Below the pieces are notes generated by a model that saw nothing but the letters and a program-made list of their open reading frames with translations, made no database searches and had not been told where the DNA came from. Positions 9,719 through 16,716 of a DNA stretch of 20,666 nucleotides are shown here, one piece after another (the first letter of the stretch is position 1; each line of letters starts with the position of its first letter). This DNA is from Hysterium pulicare CBS 123377 (Eukaryota > Ascomycota > Dothideomycetes > Hysteriales > Hysteriaceae), in NCBI GenBank assembly GCA_000467715.1, contig AJFK01000673.1, positions 1 through 20,666 of the forward strand, given 5' to 3'. The translations under genes were made by a program, and so were the position numbers.

Positions 9719-10050
9719 ATGCGGACCGTTGGAGTCAAAACCGTATAGAAGCATTGTTCAATGTGTTGGTGTAGGTGCGCGTTCCGAGAACATACAAACA
9801 CACATGGGGGGTGCCATGGGTGGGAGAGGTAGACTTGGGAGATATGAGTGTTAAGACTGAGATGTCGTGAGAATCACTGGTTCTACGTGATGATTGTCAA
9901 CGTTGCTTACTAATCTAGATTATCATCAAGGAGTCTCTTAACAGTAGCGGTGTTGGTTCCCCCTTCTCTCAATTCCACACGTTTGTCACGCCTCCTAGCG
10001 TTTGTCTAAGCCCGACTCTGGACATCCATGTCTCCCTTGGCCGTTGTTGA
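9719..10050 (+). CDS. Possible small spliced gene, about 51 aa (speculative)
   Basis: The ATG at 9719 follows a TTTTTATAAG TATA-like box by about 55 bases and has A at -3. Exon 9719-9742 could join exon 9919-10050 across a 176-nt intron with donor GTATAG and acceptor TTACTAATCTAG, in phase 0. The product would start MRTVGVKTIIIKESLNSSGV and stop at TGA 10048-10050. Past that TGA the same frame stays open to about 10206 and reads PHETATRYPVEKLGEDLEPE and onwards, which looks protein-like. So this may be a broken longer gene. Nothing was recognised by family, and the opposite strand has a competing ORF in register. Confidence 0.2.
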
Positions 10051-10113
10051 CCCCACGAGACCGCGACCAGATATCCAGTCGAAAAACTGGGTGAAGATTT
10101 GGAACCCGAACAT
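10006..10113 (-). CDS. Short ORF behind a TATA box, 35 aa (speculative)
   Basis: A TATATAAAA box (plus 10200-10207) is about 90 bases upstream of this ATG at 10113. The ORF starts MFGFQIFTQFFDWISGRG and ends at a TAG. Beyond that TAG the same frame continues for 31 more codons, ending ATVKRLLDDNLD at 9910. It overlaps the plus-strand candidate at 9719-10050 in complementary codon register, so at most one of them is likely to be real. Confidence 0.18.
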   Translation of the reverse strand: MFGFQIFTQFFDWISGRGLVGSTTAKGDMDVQSRA

Positions 10114-10290
10114 GACTTAGATGAAGGGACGTATTTTGGTGAGGTCAAGACTCGTAGTGTCGTGGAGAAGAAAATTGTTGGATCTCGAAAGTTTGGAGAT
10201 TTTATATAAGAGAAGACGGGATCTAGCGTTACGATGAGGTAAAGAGTCACGGGAATCGGCTTGACTAATTATCCTCTGTCTTTCCTGCAG

Positions 10291-10464
10291 ATGTATTTAC
10301 TTTTAAAACTTCCTGTCAAAATCATTTCTTGCCGTACCCTACAATTCAGCGCCGTATGCGGCCAAGAAGTCGACATTGAACTTTTGGATGGTGGCAGCCT
10401 GTGTCCTCCATGCATAGCTGGAAGCAAAATGGCTGGGCTGGAGTGCTCGTGCCAAACCCAGTAG
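10291..10464 (+). CDS. Cys-rich ORF or exon, 57 aa (speculative)
   Basis: The ATG at 10291 follows directly on GACTAAT, a pyrimidine tract and CTGCAG, a textbook fungal 3' splice site. So this may be an internal exon, not a first exon; a possible donor GAG-GTAAAG lies near 10238. The frame starts MYLLLKLPVKIISCRTLQFS and has paired cysteines (CRTLQFSAVCG, then LCPPC, then LECSCQTQ) spaced like a small zinc-binding or disulfide unit. No family was recognised. Confidence 0.25.
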   Translation: MYLLLKLPVKIISCRTLQFSAVCGQEVDIELLDGGSLCPPCIAGSKMAGLECSCQTQ

Positions 10465-10767
10465 GAGGCCAGCTCTCATGAATTCTTGCGCACTCGTTGG
10501 GTGGTTACCCGTCGAAAGAGTTCCAAGTCTACATATGATGGGAGGGACTCCTGAACGGCTCCATAACGGTTGCGGTCAAAATTGGTATCTCGTTATCGAG
10601 TTAATAACGAAGCTTATCGTCACCTTGATACGAAGTCAAGGATTATCATTCCTTGATATATACTTTAGCCAACGTCGTGGACCTTTGCACGTCACGCTTT
10701 CCACAACTCCTTAATGGCACATGATCCAACTTCAGGCCCCAATCACCCATACATAGATGATCTCTAG

Positions 10768-10926
10768 TTAGTTGATCAGACACCAGTATCGAGAGCGGAA
10801 ACCGCCCGAAGAAACATAACAACCTCTTCCGCAGCGACTTGAAGCGTCACTGCGTCTCAGAAAGCTCCACACATCTGACATTTCGAGAGCTTTGCTCAAT
10901 CTCGGAGCATTCGGTTTTGGAGCCAT
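10768..10926 (-). CDS. Short ORF behind a TATA-like box, 52 aa (speculative)
   Basis: A GATATAAAA box (plus 11004-11012) is about 80 bases upstream of the ATG, which has a good context (ACCAATGG). The product starts MAPKPNAPRLSKALEMSDVW and ends in a Cys/Arg/Tyr-rich tail. No homology was recognised and no signal peptide is seen. The arrangement resembles the 10006-10113 ORF: TATA box, 80-90 base leader, short ORF, same strand. Confidence 0.2.
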   Translation of the reverse strand: MAPKPNAPRLSKALEMSDVWSFLRRSDASSRCGRGCYVSSGGFRSRYWCLIN

Positions 10927-11968
10927 TGGTTTTGGACCCAAGATTGGGATTCCGGCTCAGCGTAAGGAAGAGGAAGGAAGGGATCGAACGAGGAAGTCGG
11001 GGATTTTATATCTTTCAAGACAGGGGGTGTGGTTGAGTCACATGTCCTCTGGGTCACGAGGGAGAGGACTGAGTGGAAGCCAGATTGTTTGTAAGCTTTT
11101 CCGGCGGTCATTACTTTCAAGAGCTCTGTATAGGACACGAGCCCTCGCCCTTTCTTTCTGCACGCCATGTTGAGAGGTACGTTCAAAAACGAATATGACA
11201 CTCTGCCATGATGTATACAGGACATGCGACGAGTTTTATGGCTGGTGGTGGCGGTGACTCCAACACATTCAAAGGTTACCAAACACTATGCTCATGAGTT
11301 GTTTCTTGGTTCTCCTCAAAAGGCTAGAAGGGAGCGTTGGGGAAGATGTTGGCAAGCAAAATCGTAATTGCCTTTAGAGTCCTTCATGAAATCATTGATC
11401 TGCTCATTATCATTATTATCTGGAGAGAATGAAGTACACCATCACTCTCACTCACCATCTCCTTCCTTCGACCTCCGTCGTTTACGGGTTTATCTCGCAA
11501 GTCCATCAATTTGTCCCCGAATCCGCGAAACAAGTTCAAGTCAACCAACTACCCCACAACATGTAGGCCTCTGATATGAAGCTCGAGCCTCCAACGAAGG
11601 TTTCAAAGCACTTGGTTTTGCTTGAGAGCTGCTTGTGCACATATTCCATGGTATAGTCCAGTTGCTCTGAAGATTCTCCCATAGGATTGTCTTCGTTTAA
11701 TAGTTGAACGAGAAGTCCAGAAAGTCTCTGGCATTGGCGAGAAAAGAGGGTTCAGATATCGTACAAGCAAGAGAAGACTTTATATCAAAGGGAAATAGTC
11801 GATTACTCAGCGAAGGATTTCGATGGAGATTACATGAGGCTTTTGAAATGGATGAGTAAGCGCAAGGCTGAGCGCATAGTACAGGCTGTGGCAACGACTG
11901 TTGCCTGGACCTACCACCGTAGTCTCTAGATTTCCCACAGCATGCAACTTCAAATCTAAACTCTAGAT

Positions 11969-13242
11969 ATGGCGCTAAGATACTTTTCAAAACTATTCCA
12001 CCGATCATGGACATTTTCGCTACCCTCATTTGGTGTAGCTCGCTACATTGATATCTTGAGAGGTTGTCGCGTATCGTTCGGATTTTGGGTTCAATTCACC
12101 GTTGACAAGGTTGAGGTACAGTGGATTGAGGTTAGTATACCATCCTGCTCAGTTTAGATAGTTTATCCCCCTTTCCAATTCTCATCACCACGTGTCTTTA
12201 ACAGGCGTGCCGTGAAACCTTCCTATATGAGCTTCTAGAGGAACATCATTCCCGATTGCTGTTGCTCCGACCCGGTGCGAAGAACGACCCTTTACAAGGG
12301 AAAATCATCACATATAAAAGACACTGGCGACTAGACAAGGAACTATCGTACGAAGCATTATCGTATTGTTGGGGCAATCCTGCACAAACCGGCCAGCTAC
12401 TTATCGAACGAGGCGATAGCGAAATCGCCCAAATCGGAATCACTGCAAATCTCACAGAAGCTCTTTATCACCTACGTCTTAGCGATCGCACAAGGACTCT
12501 TTGGATAGACGCAATCTGCATCAATCAGTATGACCTCGATGAACGAAACCGTCAGGTCTCGGTCATGTCAAACATCTATTCGTCGGCGTCGAATGTTATA
12601 GTTTGGCTGGGGCCGGCTAGTGAGCATAGTATCCATGGAATGGATGTCCTTGACTATCTCGTGAAAGTGCCAGACCGCCATCCCACACCACCGTACACAA
12701 CCAAGCCACCTACCGTAGTTCAGGCGGGTGTCAGCGACATCCTCTCCAGGCCCTGGTTTGAAAGGATGTGGGTAGTTCAAGAAGTCGCAATGGCCCGAGT
12801 CGTGACTTTTGTATGTGGAAGCCATCAAGTCTCGTGGTGCGGAGTTGATGTTGTCGGCGTTCAGAGAATCAAAAAGATGATGCAATTCGCCGTGCTCTCA
12901 CCGTTGTGGGCTCAAGCAGGGCTTACAAAGGTAATTCTAGATCCTATCTACGATCTTCTGGATATGCAGATCGGCCAGCAGCTCGATAAACAGCATGGTT
13001 CGAGCAGCCGACGCTCTGCTGATTTGTTGGATATTATGTATGGCATGCGTCATAAGCTTGCAACGGATGCTCGCGACAACATTTTCGCATTGAGTAATGT
13101 TGCGGTTTATAGTCACTCGGGAGAGCCCTTTGAGGTGGACTATTCGCTGACACTTGAGGAGAGTTATGAAAAGCTGTGGGACGAATTTGAACTATGGCAT
13201 GATTATCTTCCAACATCTTGGAGTCACTCAAGGGGAGAGTAA
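11969..13242 (+). CDS. HET-domain (heterokaryon incompatibility) protein, apparently truncated
   Basis: Main exon 12205-13242 is preceded by a TTAACAG acceptor, with an in-frame TAA inside the proposed intron. A first exon 11969-12130 joined by a GTTAGT donor keeps phase and supplies an ATG, but its 54 residues are not HET-like, so the start is uncertain. HET motifs are clear: RLLLLRPG, YEALSYCWG, NLTEALYHLR, RTLWIDAICINQ, ER-x-x-QV-x-x-M-x-x-IY, VIVWLGPAS, then RPWFERMWVVQEV and a DARDNIFALSNVA block. The domain acts in fungal non-self recognition and can trigger cell death in known members; no such activity can be claimed here. Full members are usually 500-700 aa. This one stops about 399 aa after the proposed start, shortly after the block equivalent to DPRDKVYALLGLA, and no C-terminal remainder was found downstream. 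Confidence 0.85.
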
Positions 13243-13761
13243 ATCCGGGTCATTCGAAAAAGTAAGCTGACGAAAGGTCTGCTAGTGCCGGACCTGTGAA
13301 CTCGTGTAAGATGAAATATCTAGGGGATCGTCTAAAATTATGAAAAAGAATGGATCATGAAAGAAGCTATGCAAGGCTTTCTAGGGTTTATCAAGTGTTT
13401 TGGAGAATATGAGAACGTGGCGAGGACTTCGCGGCCATTATCGTCCTTCTGCTGAGAAAGTAGACCACGCCCACAGGGGGGTGTGATAAATCGTTTTCAG
13501 AGGATAGGTCGGCGCCTGCTATCTTATTTTCTACCTGCCTGCAAAGCCGGATCAACCTCGGTACAAGGCAATAAAGCAACTTGTAATCCCTAAGATTATT
13601 AATAAAGAAGCAAATAGAATAGGATCTATCTAGGCTTGTGCGGCTTTGGAAGTCCGTAGTATGACGAATAAGGGCATCAGTTGTGGCCTTGAGAGCTAAC
13701 CAGGGAGGTGCCGATCCCAAAGTAGGACTCACTGCTCCTCGCTATGTCTCTTACAAACCAC

Positions 13762-13917
13762 TCATTTCCCCATATTCCAATCGATGGCAAATTCGAAATA
13801 ATCCCATTGTCGCTCAAGACTCAGAGTTTTCCAGCCCATCAACCAAGCCGGTCTCATCATAAACCTCGAAAGGGTCGATTTGAAAGCCGCCTTGATGGTT
13901 TTAGGGTCTGACTTCAT
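13762..13917 (-). CDS. Small ORF, 51 aa (speculative)
   Basis: The ORF begins MKSDPKTIKAAFKSTLSRFM, is Trp-rich in the middle (RPAWLMGWKTL), and ends IDWNMGK. It has balanced amino acid use but no recognised family, and no clear TATA box of its own. The MMRPAW segment is echoed by MMSPAW in another short ORF that starts at 14000, about 140 bases upstream in the same orientation, which suggests a small local duplication or chance. Confidence 0.15.
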   Translation of the reverse strand: MKSDPKTIKAAFKSTLSRFMMRPAWLMGWKTLSLERQWDYFEFAIDWNMGK

Positions 13918-13935
13918 GAGTCAAGTACTCCGATG

Positions 13936-13977
13936 ACCGGGGGCGTGGACTACTGAGAGTCTGAGACTCCCCCCGGT
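13936..13977. repeat. Nested GC-rich inverted repeat
   Basis: Outer arms ACCGGGGG (13936-13943) and CCCCCGGT (13970-13977) enclose an inner interrupted palindrome GAGTCT-G-AGACTC (13957-13969). As RNA or single-stranded DNA it could form a hairpin. Its role is unknown; a terminator or a zinc-cluster regulator site are guesses. Confidence 0.6.
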
Positions 13978-14304
13978 GACACCCAAGCAGGGCTCATCAT
14001 GGGTCTATCTACGAATTTGGTTTTGGGGAATCTCAAACCAAATTGTTCGACTCTGATGGCGGACAGAACGGGGTTTGGTAAAGGCGAATGTGTTTTATAG
14101 GCGTGCAGTGGAATCGGAGGTAGAAATGGCCAAGCTCTATCAAGGTTGCTGACTACGCATATTATGCAGAGATCACGAGTTCAACTGGAAACCTGACTAA
14201 GACGAAAGGCCTTTCTGAAGACTCCCGAAATCTATAAAGACCATCGAATGCTTGACAGATTCTTTTTCTGCACTGACTCTCCCACCCTCTAAATCTAAAC
14301 CACC

Positions 14305-14600
14305 ATGGTTTTTCGGCGGGTATGATTCTCAAACACGAGAGGAATGAAGCTCGATGCCGGGTGTGCCTCTTTTCTTCACACTGTTTTGAGCTTGAAAAGA
14401 ATGTGTACAGAGAGTCCACCTCCTATAAAAAGATGTTGCCGATATCCTATGGCGGAAGGAGAGCCTTCGGAATCTATGCATCTCCGGTAATATGGTGGAA
14501 CAAGCTGCTGATTGGTGAAGCTATCGAGCGGCGAGAATTCGCGTTGGTCACGAACGTGAGCACGAAAGAAATGATGGCGAAGATCATGTATCGCGCATGA
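14305..14600 (+). CDS. Possible small gene, 71 aa if spliced or 92 aa from 14322 (speculative)
   Basis: The ATG at 14305 has a very good context (AAACCACCATGG). Splicing 14320-14399 (GTATGA donor, AAAAG acceptor, a weak site) would join MVFRR to NVYRESTSYKKMLPISYGG and keep the frame to the TGA at 14598. Without splicing, an ATG at 14322 gives a 92-residue frame with the same end. The shared part contains RRAFGIYASPVIWWNKLLIG and ends MMAKIMYRA. It is not recognised. It sits just after the 3' end of the pseudogene on the other strand and may be noise. Confidence 0.25.
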
Positions 14601-14647
14601 TAATCTTCATCGCTGCAGTATCATTCTTATTAGCACCAACTACCTTA

Positions 14648-16456
14648 CTACTTTCGACATAACCTCCCACTCATCAAATCATACTCCCGCCCCCTCCCCA
14701 CCCCACCTAGGCCAAACAAGCTATCAGTAGGATCATACCTTCTCCTGATCTCCAGCATCTAATCATAATGCCCCCCATAGAAGTCCCTCTTCCAGGTGTT
14801 GCTAAAGGGATTCGCCTCATTCAAATACGCACCCATACCAGGCGGCGCCGCGCCAACTCACGCCACAAACTCTCCCAATTCTTCTCTACCCACGCTGCTG
14901 CAGCCTTGATGGCATCTTCCGGTACAGCGGCGGTGTTGATACTTACTGGATGTATGTGCTCTGCCATGCTGGGTTCAAGGCTCCGCGCATGGAGGGCTTG
15001 ACATGTCTGGGACTTGGACGGTGGACCGCACGATCATGAGCGTGGAAGTTTTGTCTTCGACTTCTAAGTGCATTATTCTCTCTAGATAGGACCGCAGTGT
15101 GTGTAGCGGGATGTTGGACAACTCGGCGCCACCGAGAAGGCGGTTTGATATCAAGTTGAAGATGCCAGCAGTGCTTAGGGATGAGTTGAAAAAGGAGAGG
15201 TACCTTGGGAATGCTGATGGTTCTGATAGGGAGGCTGATAGCACCCCGTTGCCTGCCTGCGCCAGCATGCGAGCTCTGATAGGTTCTAGGAGGCACGTAA
15301 AAGTCGAGCGTGCCATATTTTTCCTCGATTCCAGGTTGGAGCTTCCCAATTGCCACGGAAGATTCTGCTCTCTGAACGGTCTGCGCGGGACCGCTTATGG
15401 CTAAGACTTTATCCGTCAAGTCCGGAAGACTGCTAAGGATAGTAGTCAAACCATCCCAAGAGGCGTTCACGATTCTGGGCATTGCCGACTATGGACAATT
15501 CCAGGGATGCAGTTACGACACTTGCCAGGTTAGGGTATGTCGTGAATACACACTCGACGATAAAGCCTCGAATAGCCCACACCAGATCGCGATTTTGTAC
15601 CTCGTTGGTCACTAGCTTGTCTCCTTGACTGGTAATAACGTTTACCTGGAGGATTCGATCAGCGGCTAGGCCTTAGTGGCTGGAAAGAAGTCCGTGGCCA
15701 CCACGTTGAATATACCCACCCAGGCCTACGGTCTCATCTGTTCCGCCGACAAGTGTTTGCCCGCCTGCGTAAACGGCGGGGATGGTATCATCCTAATCAT
15801 TGCCACTTCCCACAATGAGATCATCTTCTGTTCCATTCCGACCTGGAAGCGGCCACTTGGTTTTGAATTCCATCTTCCTGAAGTTGTGTGTCCATATCGA
15901 TACGCAATACGCCCCGCTGGACCTGTCCTGGCTTTAGCATCTGGTAACGTAGCCAAAGTTGTAGTCTCTTGCCCTAGCTGCCATTTAGATCATGACCTGT
16001 CCCTTTGACCACGATACGGATGTTGTTGCCACTAGCCCATTGCATGGCGCTTGCGGCCTGCTCGTCGGTTGTGGCATTGACGATATACTGCGGCAGTCCA
16101 CCTATGTGACATCCCTTTTCGGCAGTGTAGCCAGGAGCACCGGGCGGCAAACAAGCATTGTTTGCATAGATTGGATAATCGATTGTCTCCGGAAGCGAGG
16201 CGTGATAGGCTGAGTATCTCCAGTTCTGCTCTACTTCTTCGCATGTATGAGTCGAATTAAAGGGATTTCAACTGTAACAGGATGAAGCGACAGGCCGTGT
16301 TTTGATGAGCGAACCTCCGATGGAATTGTTCAATGCGACCCATTAGTCTTCGGACGGTCAGTTAGGATCGAATGGAGTGATCTTGCACTGTGGCTCCCCG
16401 AGAGTATTGGTGGAGGAGAGGACTACAATAGTTAGCAGAACGGTGTTATACAACAT
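14648..16456 (-). pseudogene. Decayed secreted FAD-linked oxidoreductase (PCMH-type FAD-binding plus BBE domain)
   Basis: Pieces in order give the whole family: signal-peptide-like MLYNTVLLTIVVLSS at 16456; VALNNSIGGSLIKTRPVASS; ANNACLPPGAPGYTAEKGC; GLPQYIVNATTDEQA; RIVVKGTGHDLNG with the flavin-linked His; TVGLGGYIQRGGHGLLSSH; GLAADRILQVNVITSQGDKL; SNRLLGGAEL; MRGALNPAWQSTYI; GAYLNEANPFSNTWKRDFYG (BBE); RRRYDPTDSLFGL to a final TAG at 14648. Lesions: stops at 16360, 16345, 16270, 15795, 15675 and 15435; a 55-nt intron (15923-15977) whose donor reads CT instead of GT; loss of the Gly-rich stretch after DLVWAIRG (about 15565); frame changes after about 15480 and again further on; and another stop near the end. 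Intact members are secreted flavoenzymes oxidising diverse small molecules. The gene cannot make a working enzyme. Confidence 0.93.
15923..15977 (-). other. Former intron of the oxidase pseudogene with destroyed donor
   Basis: Joining GGCAG (ending at 15978) to GTCCAGCGGGGCG (from 15922) restores N-G-R-S-S-G-A in the frame of the family. The 55-nt stretch between ends in ATGCTAAAG and GGACAG, a normal branch site and acceptor, but begins CTAGGG where GTAGGG is expected. One base change thus abolished splicing, and the unspliced frame meets a TAG at 15976. Confidence 0.8.
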
Positions 16457-16716
16457 ATCGTGATTCCTGTTCTCCGCTTTCTTTGTCCAGTAGCGGAATG
16501 TATGGATGTAGAGTTGGGAAACCATACTGGGCCCTCGTCATCCTATAGTTCACATGTCAGATCTCCATCCCCTCACAAAATATATTCCTGCCCATTGACG
16601 TCACTTCTGTGAACATAAAACACATGCTCGCCATCACGTGCACTATGCAGACTATCAGGCTGAATGTACACTCAATGTATTATTGCTGCAAATATGCGAG
16701 GGTATCAAAGGTGGTA
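16457..16716. other. Gap between pseudogene start and the Clr5/Est1 gene end
   Basis: This 260-base region holds the former promoter of the minus-strand oxidase pseudogene and the 3' UTR of the minus-strand gene ending at 16717. A CACGTG box lies at 16635-16640. No gene is seen. Confidence 0.5.

Larger units (their letters stand above)
8649..11968. other. 3.3-kb stretch with no convincing gene
   Basis: Three frames on each strand are broken often, and no long domain could be recognised. It starts with the 3' UTR of the gene ending at 8648. It contains TATA-like boxes near 9518-9526, 9621-9631, 10200-10207 and 11004-11010, short ORFs behind several of them, and splice-like signals near 9918 and 10290. 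A perfect 14-bp palindrome is at 8954-8967. No tRNA, rRNA or intact transposon was seen. Short or lineage-specific genes, non-coding transcripts or decayed genes are all possible. Confidence 0.6.
13243..14304. other. Intergenic region with nested palindrome and AT-rich patch
   Basis: About 1.06 kb after the HET stop has no recognisable gene. An AT-rich patch at about 13580-13640 (AAGATTATTAATAAAGAAGC) looks like decayed repeat sequence. A GC-rich nested palindrome is at 13936-13977. A TATA-like TATAAAA box (minus strand, about 14093-14100) precedes a very short ORF at 14000. A 51-residue ORF is on the minus strand at 13762-13917. Confidence 0.55.

Noticed and set aside
10975-11000. tRNA B-box-like GTTCGATCC on the minus strand
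   Set aside because: No A box, acceptor stem or cloverleaf can be drawn around it.
10896-11282. 128-codon minus-strand ORF
   Set aside because: No domain, no ATG context of note, and a composition like non-coding sequence; a shorter ORF from 10926 has the better promoter arrangement.
11697-12029. 110-codon minus-strand ORF before the HET gene
   Set aside because: No domain and overlaps the proposed HET first exon on the other strand; composition is not protein-like.
13391-13732. 113-codon minus-strand ORF over the AT-rich patch
   Set aside because: No recognised transposase or other domain and no ATG promoter signal; probably chance in decayed sequence.
14943-15482. 179-codon minus-strand ORF as an intact gene
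   Set aside because: It is a stretch of the FAD oxidase pseudogene that drifts through wrong frames; family motifs jump between frames here.
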